A stretch of DNA of 64,000 bases. It comes from Robiginitalea aestuariiviva (GTDB lineage: Bacteria; Bacteroidota; Bacteroidia; Flavobacteriales; Flavobacteriaceae). Position numbers and translations under genes: made by a program. The notes under the pieces were generated by a model. The model ran no database searches, was not told where the DNA came from, and was given only the letters and a program-made list of their open reading frames with translations. Below, one piece after another: positions 17,082 through 26,836 of this stretch. How positions within the stretch are numbered: the stretch's first letter is position 1; each line of letters starts with the position of its first letter. The DNA lies in NCBI RefSeq assembly GCF_029537735.1, contig NZ_JARPUQ010000001.1, forward strand, positions 1,212,696-1,276,695, in the 5' to 3' direction.

Positions 17082-18698
17082 ATGAGTTCATCCGCTTCGG
17101 ATACGAAAACGATTTCGCTGGAACCCTATGGGATTTCAGCCGGGCAGGTTCACTATCAGTTGCCAGCCGATGCCCTGCACCGCATCACCCTGGAAAAGGG
17201 GATGGGACAGGAAGCCGATTCCGGCGCCCTTGCGGTGAATACCGGGGAATTTACCGGGCGTTCGCCCCAGGACCGATTTATTGTCCGGGACAACATCACA
17301 GAGGATAAGGTCTGGTGGGGGCCGGTTAACCTCCCGTTTCAACCCGATGCCTTTGACCGCCTTTACAACAAGGTGGTGGCGTACCTGGAAGGGCGTGAGG
17401 TTTTTGTCCGCGACTGCTTTGCCTGTGCAGACCCCAACTATCGCATGGGCATCCGGGTCATTAACGAGTATCCCTGGTCCAACCAGTTTGCCTACAATAT
17501 GTTTATCCGCCCCACAGCGGAAGAACTGGAGGGCTTTCAGGAAGAATGGGTGGTGGTAAATGCCCCTGGCTTTAAAGCCGACCCGGCTGTGGACGGGACC
17601 CGACAGCACAATTTTGCCATCCTGAATTTTACACGGAAAGTGGCCCTGATCGGGGGAACCGGGTATACGGGCGAGATCAAAAAGGGTATTTTTTCGGCAT
17701 TGAATTTTATCCTCCCGGTCTACAAGAATACCCTGCCCATGCACTGTTCTGCCAATGTGGGGGAAGACGGGGAAACGGCAATCTTTTTTGGCCTTTCCGG
17801 TACCGGGAAGACTACCCTCTCCACGGATCCCGTGCGCAAGCTCATCGGCGATGACGAGCACGGGTGGACGGCCGAGGATACGGTTTTTAATTTCGAAGGG
17901 GGATGTTATGCCAAGGTGATTAACCTGAGCGCGGAAAATGAACCGGAAATCTATAAGGCTATCCGCAAAGGCGCTATTCTCGAGAATGTGATTATGGACA
18001 AGGCGGGGAAGGTAGATTTTGAGGACACCTCCATCACTCAAAACACCCGCGTTAGCTATCCGTTGTACCACATCGATAACCGGGAGGAACCCTCTATCGG
18101 GCATAACCCGAAGCATATCTTCTTCCTTACCGCGGATGCCTTTGGCGTGTTGCCCCCCATTTCGCGCCTGACCCCTGCCCAGGCTGCCTATCACTTTATT
18201 TCCGGGTACACCGCCAAGGTAGCCGGAACGGAGGCCGGGGTAGACGAACCTGTACCTTCCTTCTCGGCTTGTTTCGGGGCGCCCTTTATGCCGCTTCACC
18301 CCACCGTGTATGCCGAAATGCTGAGCCGGAAGATGAAAGAGTCCGGCACCAACGTCTGGCTGGTCAATACCGGGTGGACTGGCGGCCCTTACGGGGTAGG
18401 TACCCGGATGAAGCTCAAGTATACACGCGCCATGATTCATGCGGCCCTGAACGGCGATCTCGGGCTCTATACCTACGACACCTACCACATCCATTCCGTC
18501 TTTGGGGTGGCCCAGCCCCGGCAGTGCCCGGGCGTGCCTACCCAGGTCCTGAGCCCCCGGGCTACCTGGAACAACGATGAGGCGTATTATAAAACGGCGT
18601 TTAAGCTTACCAACGCTTTCCGGGAGAACTTCAAGAAGTTTGAAGCCTATGCCAGCGAGGAAATCCGTCGCGGCGGCCCACAGCGCTACGCCTTCTAA
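17082..18698 (+). CDS. pckA: Phosphoenolpyruvate carboxykinase (ATP)
   Basis: Gluconeogenic conversion of oxaloacetate and ATP to phosphoenolpyruvate, CO2 and ADP. 538 residues, typical of the ATP-dependent class. It shows FTGRSPQDRF, the P-loop-like GLSGTGKTTLSTDP (about 237-250), the metal-binding IGDDEHGW, and TWLVNTGWTGGPYG-type sequence near the C-terminus (here VWLVNTGWTGGPYGVG). It has its own -7 box and ends in a strong bidirectional terminator, so it is monocistronic. Confidence 0.97.
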   Translation: MSSSASDTKTISLEPYGISAGQVHYQLPADALHRITLEKGMGQEADSGALAVNTGEFTGRSPQDRFIVRDNITEDKVWWGPVNLPFQPDAFDRLYNKVVAYLEGREVFVRDCFACADPNYRMGIRVINEYPWSNQFAYNMFIRPTAEELEGFQEEWVVVNAPGFKADPAVDGTRQHNFAILNFTRKVALIGGTGYTGEIKKGIFSALNFILPVYKNTLPMHCSANVGEDGETAIFFGLSGTGKTTLSTDPVRKLIGDDEHGWTAEDTVFNFEGGCYAKVINLSAENEPEIYKAIRKGAILENVIMDKAGKVDFEDTSITQNTRVSYPLYHIDNREEPSIGHNPKHIFFLTADAFGVLPPISRLTPAQAAYHFISGYTAKVAGTEAGVDEPVPSFSACFGAPFMPLHPTVYAEMLSRKMKESGTNVWLVNTGWTGGPYGVGTRMKLKYTRAMIHAALNGDLGLYTYDTYHIHSVFGVAQPRQCPGVPTQVLSPRATWNNDEAYYKTAFKLTNAFRENFKKFEAYASEEIRRGGPQRYAF

Positions 18699-18701
18699 AA
18701 T

Positions 18702-18740
18702 AAAAAGGGCTTCCCGGACGGATCCGGGAAGCCCTTTTTT
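18702..18740. terminator. Strong bidirectional terminator between pckA and hemD
   Basis: A 17-base perfect stem (18702-18718 with 18723-18739), loop CGGA, with A5 on one flank and T6 on the other. It can terminate pckA on the plus strand and hemD on the minus strand. Confidence 0.93.
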
Positions 18741-18763
18741 AATACCACAGAGGCTGGCTGCGG

Positions 18764-19510
18764 TTATTTCTTATTGACCTCGTTGATGTATTTCTGAAGG
18801 GCCATGGTCATGGACGGGGTCTCCGGCGTAGGGGCCTGGATATCGATGCGAAGCCCGGCATCCGTGGCCGCGTTTACCGTGGAATTACCGAAGACGGCAA
18901 TCCGGGTGTTGTTTTGTTCAAAGTCCGGGAAGTTTTTCAGCAGGGATTCGATGCCGGAGGGGCTGAAAAAGACCAGGATGTCGTAGTACACGTCCCGCAG
19001 GTCGGACAGGTCGCTAATAACGGTTTTGTAGAAAATACCGCGGGTCCAGTTAATGCCGGCCGCGTCCAGGGTTTCGGGCACCTGCGGTTTTAACACGTCC
19101 GAAGAGGGTAACAGGTATACCTCGTCCTTGTATTTCTTAAAGAGGGGCTGCAGGTCTACAAAATTGCGTTTTCCCACATAGATCTTCCGCTTGCGGTAAA
19201 CCACATATTTCTGCAGGTAGTACGCCACGGCCTCGGACTGACAGAAGTATTTCATGGTATCCGGCACCTTGAAGCGCATCTCGTCTGCAATGCGGAAAAA
19301 GTGATCTACGGAATTCCGGCTGGTCAGGATAATGGCCGTATATTTCGAGAGGTCGATCTTCTGCTGACGGACGGATTTGGCATCTACCCCTTCCACATGG
19401 ATGAAGGGGCGGAAGTCCACCTTGACCTTCTCCTTCTCAATGAGCTTCAAATAGGGACTGTTCTCCATTTTCGGTTCCGGCTGTGAAACCAAAATCGTCT
19501 TTACCTTCAT
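18764..19510 (-). CDS. hemD: Uroporphyrinogen-III synthase
   Basis: Cyclises hydroxymethylbilane to uroporphyrinogen III in haem biosynthesis. 248 residues from ATG 19510 (MKVKTILVSQPEPK). The two-lobed family features are visible: DLSKYTAIILTSRNSVDHFF, then YDILVFFSPSGIESLL and NNTRIAVFGNSTVNAA near the C-terminus. The sequence is the divergent Bacteroidota type. A TTG at 19519 is a weaker start. It follows the DUF4271 gene by 5 bases, and the two are co-transcribed with the GT39 gene upstream. Confidence 0.88.
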   Translation of the reverse strand: MKVKTILVSQPEPKMENSPYLKLIEKEKVKVDFRPFIHVEGVDAKSVRQQKIDLSKYTAIILTSRNSVDHFFRIADEMRFKVPDTMKYFCQSEAVAYYLQKYVVYRKRKIYVGKRNFVDLQPLFKKYKDEVYLLPSSDVLKPQVPETLDAAGINWTRGIFYKTVISDLSDLRDVYYDILVFFSPSGIESLLKNFPDFEQNNTRIAVFGNSTVNAATDAGLRIDIQAPTPETPSMTMALQKYINEVNKK

Positions 19511-19515
19511 ACCCT

Positions 19516-20175
19516 TCAAGCGTTTACCAGATTATAAATAATCAATAATGGCGCAATTTCAAGTGCGCAAAGGTACAAAATAAAATAGAAAAAGCGCGTG
19601 GATACGAACATTTGGTGCATTTTCAGGATGTTGATTGCACCGATAATATTGACCACCAGCATTAGGATAAATCCTGCAAAAAGTAGCGCTTTAGCCTGCG
19701 GCCACAAGTAAATTAACAAGAGGTTTGCCAGAAAAAGACACAGGCTGCTGTAATTGAAATAGCTCCACTTCTGAAAAATCAAAAAACTTACGGCTGTCTG
19801 CGCCTCAAACAGGTAGCCGCCCAGGAGTTGTATCCCGGCCTTGACCAGGGTAAAAGCCAGAAGCCCGCCCAGTACCATCCAGAAGACAAACAAACCGTCC
19901 CACCGACTGGCGGCCGGAACCAGCGCCAGGATGGCAAAATACCCGAAAAGGGACAGGTTCATGAGCTGGAAGAGGCTCATGGAAATATGGAACCCACTGT
20001 GCAATTTCCCTTTTTTATTATTGAGGATCAGGTATTTATTGTTGAATGGAAGAATCAGGAAGTTCAGGAACCGGTTATAGGAAAGTGCTTTGGCAAAAAC
20101 CAGGCAAAGCAGGCTTAGCAGGACAATCAGGCTCATCCAGTCTGCAGTGACCATTTGACGTTGTATGGCTTCCAT
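19516..20175 (-). CDS. DUF4271 family membrane protein
   Basis: 219 residues with about six hydrophobic helices. It contains SYNRFLNFLILPFNNKYL and ISMSLFQLMNLSLF, the pattern of DUF4271, a Bacteroidota family almost always next to hemD, as here. The function is unknown; the constant partnership suggests a link to tetrapyrrole metabolism or membrane assembly. The start ATG 20175 shares a base with the stop of the GT39 gene (TGATG), so translation is probably coupled. A start further upstream would overlap that gene by 40 bases. Confidence 0.85.
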   Translation of the reverse strand: MEAIQRQMVTADWMSLIVLLSLLCLVFAKALSYNRFLNFLILPFNNKYLILNNKKGKLHSGFHISMSLFQLMNLSLFGYFAILALVPAASRWDGLFVFWMVLGGLLAFTLVKAGIQLLGGYLFEAQTAVSFLIFQKWSYFNYSSLCLFLANLLLIYLWPQAKALLFAGFILMLVVNIIGAINILKMHQMFVSTRFFYFILYLCALEIAPLLIIYNLVNA

Positions 20176-21839
20176 CAGGGTTCCAGTTTTTGCGGCATGC
20201 CATTCAGCCCCCAATGCAGCCCCGGCAGACGAACCACAGCCCTCAGGTAAGCAGCCTGGTCCGTAACCCCTTTGGGCATTTCAAACTGGAATTGCAGGGT
20301 GTCCGAGGGTTGGATCAGGCGGCCTTCCTCCCATTCGATGGGCTGCACCGGGATGGACCGGATGATCCGTTTGTAAGGGTCCAGCAGGGCCAGGCCATAC
20401 TGCAGGGAATCTGCCGCAACGGCTGCGGCATAGGGGTTGCGCACCCGGAAATCGTGTGTGCCTGAAAGAGTTAGCGGGTCTCCCTGGTCTACCCAGGCCT
20501 CCAGCTTTCTCAGGCTTTGGAAGGGGTCCATAAACGTGCCGTATTTCCGCTGCCCGCGGTCGTCCAGATACCAGTATGGGCCTTCCCGGGGAACAACCGG
20601 GGCGTAGAAGACCCGTCTCCCCTGCATATACGCCTCGGAATCGTCTATGGAGTACTGGTTTTTGCGGTAGTGGTCGTTATTCATGGAAAAGGAGGGCCTG
20701 CCGCTGTAGAAACTGTACATGGAGGCCTGGCGATAGGAGTTTTCGAAGACCACTTCGGCCCCGTCTGCCGTTTTCAGTAGGCGCTCCACCCAGGCCCGGT
20801 TCCCGTGGGCCTCAAAATGCACGGGGAACAGGGGCTCGTAGGCCAGCCCCAGCCGCAGCCAGAACAGGATAACCAGGTTGGCTATGGCAGCGCGCAAAAA
20901 CCATTTGCCCCAGGCGGGTTGTTTGGCCAGCTGTTGCCCTACAATCAGCGCCAGGGGGATGCAGCAGGCAATGAGCCACTGGGTCTGTATCCTTCGCTGG
21001 AAACTGGAGACAAAAAAGAAGATTAAAATCCCCCAGGCCATGTATTGCAGGGCCTTCTGAAAGCGGTCCGTACCCCGGTGGCGGTACAGGGCCGCATACA
21101 CCCATGGGAAGGTAAGCCCGAAAAGGGCGATGAGGTTCAGGAAATACCCGGCCGTAAATTTGGCAAAGTTGTAGGGTTGGTTGGGTCGCTCAAACAAGTG
21201 GTACCGGACCGTGACGAAATCCTGCTGGTACAACCACCCCAGGTGGGGGGCATAGGCGGTCAGGGACACAGCCAGGGCCATCCAGGCCCAGCGGTTGCGC
21301 AGCAGCCCGGGGTTAGACGCCAGGGTGAAAAGGATCACCAGGGCTGCGTGGTACTTGCTGTACATAAGCCCGGCCATAGCCAGCCCCAGAAAAAGGGCCT
21401 GCAGGGGCCCGGGGTCCTGCAGGAATTTGCGATAAACCCAGAGGAAGAGGGCGGTAAAGAAAAGCAGGGGGGTGTCCGGCAGGGCTAGAAAGCCATAGGC
21501 TTGCAGCAATACGATGGACAGGAACCACAGCAGCAGTGCCCCTGCCCGTTTGTGTTTTCCCGGAGCATCTATCAGGCTCCATAACAAGCAGAGGGTGCCA
21601 ATACCCATAAAGGTGCTGAGCAGGCGTACGCCAAGCTCCCCGCTAAACAGCTGGCTGCCGGCCCAGATCATCCAGGCCACCATGGGCGGATGGTCAAAGT
21701 AACCCCAGGCGGGCTGTTGGGCGTAATACCAGTAGTAGGCCTCGTCGTAGAGGAGTTCGGTCAGGGAAGCCTGCAGCAGATTCAGGCCCAGCAGGCCCAC
21801 GAGGCCCCAAAGCAGTACCCGCGGAAGATGTGGTCTCAT
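20175..21839 (-). CDS. GT39/ArnT-like membrane glycosyltransferase
   Basis: 554 residues from ATG 21839. It has about ten membrane helices and the GT39 motif DEAYYWYYAQQPAWGYFDHP in the first loop, where the Asp-Glu is catalytic in the family. Such enzymes move a sugar (for example mannose or aminoarabinose) from a polyprenyl-phosphate donor to protein or lipid. The divergent neighbour is a polyprenol-phosphate-mannose-synthase-like GT2, which could make that donor. A perfect minus-strand -7 box (TACCTTTG, 21858-21865) precedes the start. The head of the GT39-DUF4271-hemD unit. Confidence 0.85.
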   Translation of the reverse strand: MRPHLPRVLLWGLVGLLGLNLLQASLTELLYDEAYYWYYAQQPAWGYFDHPPMVAWMIWAGSQLFSGELGVRLLSTFMGIGTLCLLWSLIDAPGKHKRAGALLLWFLSIVLLQAYGFLALPDTPLLFFTALFLWVYRKFLQDPGPLQALFLGLAMAGLMYSKYHAALVILFTLASNPGLLRNRWAWMALAVSLTAYAPHLGWLYQQDFVTVRYHLFERPNQPYNFAKFTAGYFLNLIALFGLTFPWVYAALYRHRGTDRFQKALQYMAWGILIFFFVSSFQRRIQTQWLIACCIPLALIVGQQLAKQPAWGKWFLRAAIANLVILFWLRLGLAYEPLFPVHFEAHGNRAWVERLLKTADGAEVVFENSYRQASMYSFYSGRPSFSMNNDHYRKNQYSIDDSEAYMQGRRVFYAPVVPREGPYWYLDDRGQRKYGTFMDPFQSLRKLEAWVDQGDPLTLSGTHDFRVRNPYAAAVAADSLQYGLALLDPYKRIIRSIPVQPIEWEEGRLIQPSDTLQFQFEMPKGVTDQAAYLRAVVRLPGLHWGLNGMPQKLEP

Positions 21840-21857
21840 AGGCACCGGAATTGCCGC

Positions 21858-21865
21858 CAAAGGTA
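21858..21865 (-). promoter_or_regulatory. -7 box of the GT39-DUF4271-hemD unit
   Basis: The minus strand reads TACCTTTG, a perfect TAnnTTTG, 18 bases before the GT39 ATG. This implies a very short leader. Confidence 0.5.
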
Positions 21866-21916
21866 CAAAATATGCCCATGCACCAGCCGCGGAAGGGGCT
21901 ACAAAATGGCAGCTTC

Positions 21917-21949
21917 TTGACTTCGGCCCAATGAAAAATGGTATTTTTG
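21917..21949 (+). promoter_or_regulatory. Promoter of the GT2-pyrC-DUF4296 operon
   Basis: TTG at 21917-21919 and TATTTTTG at 21942-21949, 22 bases apart, match the Bacteroidota -33/-7 arrangement. The ATG follows 18 bases after the -7 box, so the leader is very short. Confidence 0.65.
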
Positions 21950-21967
21950 CTACCAAATCCGTAAGGC

Positions 21968-22696
21968 ATGGCAGAAGGCTTGGTGATCATCCCGACCTAT
22001 AATGAAATCGAAAATATCGAAGCCATTATCCGTGCCGTCTTTGACCTGCCCAGGGCCTATGATGTCCTTATTGTAGATGACGATTCCCCGGACGGCACGG
22101 CACAGCGGGTCATGGAATTGCAGGAAGAATACCCCGGCCGGCTGCACCTGGAGCGACGGAAAGGCAAAACCGGGTTGGGCACCGCTTACATTCATGGCTT
22201 TAAATGGGCCCTGGAGCGGGAATACCCCTATATCTTTGAGATGGATGCAGACTTCTCCCACCGTCCCACGGATTTGCCACGGCTGCACCGGGCCTGCCTG
22301 GACGGGGCAGATATGTCCATCGGCTCCCGGTACAAAAAGGGGGTAAATGTGGTGAACTGGCCCCTGCACCGGATGCTGCTGTCGTACGGGGCATCCTTTT
22401 ACGTGAAACTGATTACCGGGATGCGGGTACACGACCCTACCGCCGGATTTGTCTGTTATAACCGCAAGGTGTTACAGGCCCTGGACCTGGACCAGGTTCG
22501 CTTTGTGGGCTATGCCTTCCAAATCGAAATGAAATACCGGGCGTACAAGAAAGGCTTTCGCCTGCAGGAAGTCTCCATTGTTTTTACGGACCGGGAGAAA
22601 GGGCAGTCCAAAATGAGTAAGACCATTGTGTGGGAAGCGGTGTTTGGGGTGCTGGGAATGAAAATGAGGAGTTTATTCAAGAAAAACGGTTTCTGA
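21968..22696 (+). CDS. Polyprenol-phosphate mannose synthase-like GT2
   Basis: 242 residues, a soluble family 2 glycosyltransferase without the C-terminal membrane domain of some homologues. It shows VIIPTYNEIENIEAII, the DDDSPDGT nucleotide-sugar site, and the catalytic DADFSHRP (DxD-like), as in DPM1-type enzymes that transfer mannose from GDP-mannose to a polyprenol phosphate. The product could feed the divergent GT39 enzyme. It is followed after 1 base by pyrC, so the two are co-transcribed. Confidence 0.88.
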   Translation: MAEGLVIIPTYNEIENIEAIIRAVFDLPRAYDVLIVDDDSPDGTAQRVMELQEEYPGRLHLERRKGKTGLGTAYIHGFKWALEREYPYIFEMDADFSHRPTDLPRLHRACLDGADMSIGSRYKKGVNVVNWPLHRMLLSYGASFYVKLITGMRVHDPTAGFVCYNRKVLQALDLDQVRFVGYAFQIEMKYRAYKKGFRLQEVSIVFTDREKGQSKMSKTIVWEAVFGVLGMKMRSLFKKNGF

Positions 22697-22697
22697 T

Positions 22698-24032
22698 ATG
22701 TCGCGTATACTGCTGAAAAATGCCAGGTTGGTCAATGAAGGGCAGGTGTTTGAGTCCGACCTTTTGATCGAGGGCCGGTTCATCCACCGCATCGACCGGG
22801 ATATCTCGGACCCCCAGGCGCGGGTCATTGACCTTGCCGGGCATTTCCTGTTACCGGGCCTGATTGATGACCAGGTGCATTTCAGGGAACCCGGACTAAC
22901 CCATAAGGGCGACATCCGCTCGGAAAGCCGGGCGGCCGTGGCCGGGGGGGTCACCTCCTTTATGGAGCAGCCCAACACCAACCCCCAGACCACTACGCTC
23001 GAAAAACTGGAGGAGAAGTTTGCCATGGCAGCCCGTTCTGCCTATGCCAATTACGCCTTTCCCCTGGGCGGCACCAACGATAACCTGGAGGAAATCAAAC
23101 GCCTGGACCCCAAAGCCACTTCCGGGATTAAACTCTTCCTGGGATCTTCTACCGGGAACATGCTGGTGGACGATCTTGAGGTGCTGGAAAAGATCTTCCG
23201 GAGCACTTCCCTGGTGATCTGTGCCCACTGTGAAGACGAGGCTACCATCCGGGCCAACATGCTGCGGTATACCGAGCAATACGGGGAGCAGATCCCGATC
23301 CAATGCCACCCTGAAATCCGCAGTGCGGAAGCCTGCTACCTGTCTTCCAGCCGCGCTATTGCCCTGGCCGAGGAAACCGGGGCACGCCTGCATGTTTTCC
23401 ACCTTTCCACCGGGAGGGAAACGGCCTTGTTCCGAAACGATATACCCCTCTCTGAGAAAAAGATCACGGCAGAGGCCTGTGTACACCACCTTTGGTTTTC
23501 CGATGCGGATTACGCCTCCAAGGGGGCCTTTATCAAGTGGAACCCGGCCGTGAAATCCCCAGAGGATCGCAGCCAGCTCTGGGAGGCGGTCCTGGACGAC
23601 CGCATTGATGTGCTGGCCACGGACCATGCCCCCCATACCCTGGAGGAGAAGGCCAACCCCTATCCGAGTTGCCCGTCCGGAGGGCCCCTGGTGCAGCATG
23701 TGTTGCCGGCCCTGCTCGAGAAATACCGGGAAGGGGTGATCCCCCTGCCCAAGATCGTGGAAAAGATGTGCCATAACCCGGCCATCCTGTTCAATGTAGA
23801 CCGTCGCGGATACTTGCGCGAAGGCTATTACGCAGACCTCACCGCCGTACGAACCGACCTGCCCTGGGCCGTGTCCCGGGAGAATGTCCTGTACAAATGC
23901 GGATGGTCGCCCTTTGAGGGGCAGACCTTCCAGTCGCGGGTGATGTATACCTTTGTAAATGGCCATCTGGCCTATGAAAACGGCAAGGTGTCCGATATCC
24001 GGGCTGCCATGCGACTTGAATTCAACCGCTGA
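22698..24032 (+). CDS. pyrC: Dihydroorotase, Bacteroidota type
   Basis: Cyclises carbamoyl aspartate to dihydroorotate in pyrimidine synthesis. 444 residues. It shows LLPGLIDDQVHFREPGLTHK, the lysine region TSGIKLFLGSSTGN, ICAHCEDE, and DVLATDHAPHT. The usual metal motif HxH after the first strand reads Q59-V-H61 here, so one zinc ligand is changed. I recall the same change in other Bacteroidota dihydroorotases, so this is probably a lineage feature and not damage. It lies one base after the GT2 gene and overlaps the next gene by one base. Confidence 0.92.
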   Translation: MSRILLKNARLVNEGQVFESDLLIEGRFIHRIDRDISDPQARVIDLAGHFLLPGLIDDQVHFREPGLTHKGDIRSESRAAVAGGVTSFMEQPNTNPQTTTLEKLEEKFAMAARSAYANYAFPLGGTNDNLEEIKRLDPKATSGIKLFLGSSTGNMLVDDLEVLEKIFRSTSLVICAHCEDEATIRANMLRYTEQYGEQIPIQCHPEIRSAEACYLSSSRAIALAEETGARLHVFHLSTGRETALFRNDIPLSEKKITAEACVHHLWFSDADYASKGAFIKWNPAVKSPEDRSQLWEAVLDDRIDVLATDHAPHTLEEKANPYPSCPSGGPLVQHVLPALLEKYREGVIPLPKIVEKMCHNPAILFNVDRRGYLREGYYADLTAVRTDLPWAVSRENVLYKCGWSPFEGQTFQSRVMYTFVNGHLAYENGKVSDIRAAMRLEFNR

Positions 24033-24415
24033 TGCGCCACAGTCTTTACACCATACTGTTTTTAGCCTGCTGGGGATGCGGGGAAGCCCTGATCGAACCC
24101 CCGGAGAACCTGATTCCCGAGGAGCAAATGAGCGAAATCCTGTATGATATTGCCATTGTGGAATCCATCAATAGCAGTTATCCCGGGGTCCTCAAACGGA
24201 ATGGGATACAGGTCATGCCCTTTATCTACGAGAAATACGGGATCGATAGCCTGCAGTTTACCCAAAGCGACCTCTATTACGCCTCCAGGCCCGTAGTATA
24301 CCAGAAAATCTATGAAACGGTTGAGGCCCGGCTGATCCGGGAGAAGGACAGTATTACCAAGGTAATCCAGGGGGCCAATGACCCGGAAAAGGAAGGAGAG
24401 GAATCTCCGGAGTAA
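24032..24415 (+). CDS. DUF4296 domain lipoprotein
   Basis: 127 residues starting MRHSLYTILFLACWGCGE, with a short hydrophobic stretch and a cysteine fitting a lipobox (CWGC). The mature part matches DUF4296 (IPEEQMSEILYDIAIVESI, then FIYEKYGIDSLQFTQSDLYYA). Such proteins are Bacteroidota-specific and of unknown function. The gene overlaps the pyrC stop by one base (TGATG) and ends 6 bases before the convergent epimerase gene. Confidence 0.82.
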   Translation: MRHSLYTILFLACWGCGEALIEPPENLIPEEQMSEILYDIAIVESINSSYPGVLKRNGIQVMPFIYEKYGIDSLQFTQSDLYYASRPVVYQKIYETVEARLIREKDSITKVIQGANDPEKEGEESPE

Positions 24416-24421
24416 TTGGGT

Positions 24422-25432
24422 TTATGAGCGCACCCCCCGATCGCGCTTAAAGGCTTTCAGACAGTTGTCAATCACCTCCTGAACAGGTTGGAAGCGATAG
24501 CCCAGGGTGGCTTCCACCCGGGCAGCGCTGAAGGCTTTGGGTTGGCCCAGCCCCCGTGCCGTTCGTTTGCTCAGCCGGCGCTCCCGCCCGGTTATCCGGG
24601 TGCGCAACCAGTCCAGACGCCACAGGATTTCCAGTTGCCACGGGTGCAGTATCTGTTTGGGGGGCGCAACCCCCAGGCCTTCGGCAATGTGATCGATCAC
24701 GGCCTTATAGGTCAGGTTCTCCGATATCAGAATATACCGCTGCCCGTAGTGGCCCCCGGTAGTGAGCCCAACCATACAGGCCACCACATCCCGGATCCCG
24801 ATAAACCCGGTTCCCCCCGGGGGGTAGTATCGCATACCCGAGGCCGTGCGGCTGAAAAAGAGGTTGCTGCCCGTGTCCCAAAACCCCGGACCGAAAATCA
24901 CCCCGGGGTTTACAATGACGGTTTGTAAGCCTTCCTGCCCACCACGCCATACCTCCATCTCCGCCAGGTATTTGCTGGTAGCGTACACGTTGGTGCGGGC
25001 CGGGTCCCAGGTATCGGATTCGGTCAGGGGAGGCGTAGTTCCGGCTACGGTAGAAATCGAACTCACATGGCAGAAGGTTTTCACCCCCAGCCCCAGACAG
25101 GTGTTTACCATATTCCGGGTCCCTTCCCAGTTGGTTTTGAGCAGGGCGTCTTCCCGTGACGGGTCAAAGGATACCAGGCCGGCACAATGGTAGACGGTAT
25201 GCACCCCTGCCATAGCGGTTTCCAGGAAGGGAAGGTCCAGGATGTCTCCTTCCACCCATTCCAGCAGGGCTTCCCGGCCGGCTTCCCCGGGATGTTCGCG
25301 ACGCCAGTGCGCCAACACGCGCTCCCGTGCGGAAGCACTGCGGCAGATTGCCCGGACCCGGGTATTGCGGCCCAGCAATTCCCAGACCAGATAACTGCCC
25401 ACCAAACCTGTTGCGCCCGTTACGAAGACCAT
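24422..25432 (-). CDS. NAD-dependent epimerase/dehydratase (extended SDR)
   Basis: 336 residues. The N-terminal Rossmann motif is [20 protein letters not shown]. The SDR active-site region shows HVSSIS and YATSKYLAE (YxxxK). Family members include sugar epimerases, dihydroflavonol-reductase-like enzymes and steroid dehydrogenases; the substrate cannot be told from sequence. It is divergent from tyrS with 90 bases between. Confidence 0.85.
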   Translation of the reverse strand: MVFVTGATGLVGSYLVWELLGRNTRVRAICRSASARERVLAHWRREHPGEAGREALLEWVEGDILDLPFLETAMAGVHTVYHCAGLVSFDPSREDALLKTNWEGTRNMVNTCLGLGVKTFCHVSSISTVAGTTPPLTESDTWDPARTNVYATSKYLAEMEVWRGGQEGLQTVIVNPGVIFGPGFWDTGSNLFFSRTASGMRYYPPGGTGFIGIRDVVACMVGLTTGGHYGQRYILISENLTYKAVIDHIAEGLGVAPPKQILHPWQLEILWRLDWLRTRITGRERRLSKRTARGLGQPKAFSAARVEATLGYRFQPVQEVIDNCLKAFKRDRGVRS

Positions 25433-25498
25433 GTCGCAAAATTAGGGAATCCCAGCGGCATATTCGGGGCAGAAGCCGCCCGGACCGGGCGATTTAAC

Positions 25499-25506
25499 TA
25501 TCTTTG
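25499..25506 (+). promoter_or_regulatory. tyrS -7 box
   Basis: TATCTTTG, a perfect TAnnTTTG, lies 16 bases before the tyrS ATG at 25523. It supports that start over the longer open frame upstream, which would run through the divergent epimerase gene. Confidence 0.55.
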
Positions 25507-25522
25507 CTCCGCAAAAAATCTG

Positions 25523-26824
25523 ATGAGGATGGTTTCGAATTTTGTTGAGGAACTCCAGTGGAGGGGCATGTTGCACGATATAATGCCCGGTACCGAAGAA
25601 CACCTTCAGGAAGGGATGCATTCCGCCTATGTGGGCATTGACCCCACAGCGGACTCCCTGCATATCGGACACCTGGTTGGGGTGATGATGCTGCGCCATT
25701 TCCAACGGGCCGGTCACCGGCCTATTGCCCTGGTAGGAGGTGCTACCGGGATGATCGGGGACCCTTCGGGGAAGTCTGCGGAACGCAACCTGCTGGACGA
25801 AACCACGCTGCGCCACAATCAGGAAGCCTTGAAAAGCCAGCTGGCCCGATTCCTGGATTTTGACAGCAATGCGGACAATGCGGCCATCCTGGTGAACAAT
25901 TACGACTGGATGAAGTCATTCAGTTTCCTGGATTTTATCCGGGACGTGGGGAAGCACATCACTGTAAATTACATGATGGCCAAGGATTCCGTCCGTAAAC
26001 GGCTGTCCGAAGAATCGAACGAAGGCATGTCCTTTACGGAGTTCTCTTACCAGTTGGTGCAGGGGTACGATTTCCTGCATCTATACCGCTCCCACCAGTG
26101 CACCCTGCAGATGGGGGGCAGCGACCAGTGGGGCAACATCACTACCGGCACCGAACTAATTCGCCGGATTGACGGGGGCAAAGGGTTTGCCCTGACCTGC
26201 CCGCTGATTACCAAGGCAGACGGCACCAAATTCGGCAAAACCGAAAGCGGTAACGTTTGGCTGGATGCCGGGCGTACCTCCCCCTACAAATTCTATCAGT
26301 ACTGGATGAATACCTCGGACGCCGATGCGGAGAAGTATATCAAGATCTTTACCCTGTTAGGGCGGGACGAAATTGAAACCCTGGTAGCGGAGCACAGCCA
26401 GGCTCCCCACCAAAGGGCGTTGCAACGGCGGCTTGCCCGGGAGATTACCACGATGGTCCACTCCCGGGAAGATCTGGAGCGGGCCGAACTGGCCAGCGAA
26501 ATCCTCTTTGGGAAGGCTACGGCCGAAGCCCTGAAAGCCCTGGACCAGGCCACCTTTATGGAAGTTTTTGAAGGTGTCCCCCAGGCCCGGCTAAGCCGGG
26601 AAGACCTGGCCGATGGCCTGGATATGATTGCCGCCCTTTCCGCCCGGACCGGGTTTTTAAAATCCAATGGGGAAGCCCGGCGGGAGCTGGGGCAGAATGC
26701 CATTTCGGTAAACAAGAACAAGGTAGATGAAGCCTACCGCATTACGGCAGACGACCTGATTTCCGATCGCTTTGTACTGCTGCAGCGGGGGAAAAAGAAT
26801 TACTTCGTCCTGATGGTGGACTAA
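25523..26824 (+). CDS. tyrS: Tyrosyl-tRNA synthetase
   Basis: A class I synthetase charging tRNA-Tyr. 433 residues. The HIGH motif is seen as [13 protein letters not shown] (HIGH at 47-50) and the KMSKS-type loop as KFGKTE (about 236). [11 protein letters not shown] is the tyrosine site, and a C-terminal S4-like RNA-binding domain ends [23 protein letters not shown] 25529 (MVSNF) is an alternative start. It follows a -7 box and is followed after 12 bases by the ankyrin-like gene. Confidence 0.96.
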   Translation: MRMVSNFVEELQWRGMLHDIMPGTEEHLQEGMHSAYVGIDPTADSLHIGHLVGVMMLRHFQRAGHRPIALVGGATGMIGDPSGKSAERNLLDETTLRHNQEALKSQLARFLDFDSNADNAAILVNNYDWMKSFSFLDFIRDVGKHITVNYMMAKDSVRKRLSEESNEGMSFTEFSYQLVQGYDFLHLYRSHQCTLQMGGSDQWGNITTGTELIRRIDGGKGFALTCPLITKADGTKFGKTESGNVWLDAGRTSPYKFYQYWMNTSDADAEKYIKIFTLLGRDEIETLVAEHSQAPHQRALQRRLAREITTMVHSREDLERAELASEILFGKATAEALKALDQATFMEVFEGVPQARLSREDLADGLDMIAALSARTGFLKSNGEARRELGQNAISVNKNKVDEAYRITADDLISDRFVLLQRGKKNYFVLMVD

Positions 26825-26836
26825 TCCTCTGGGCAA

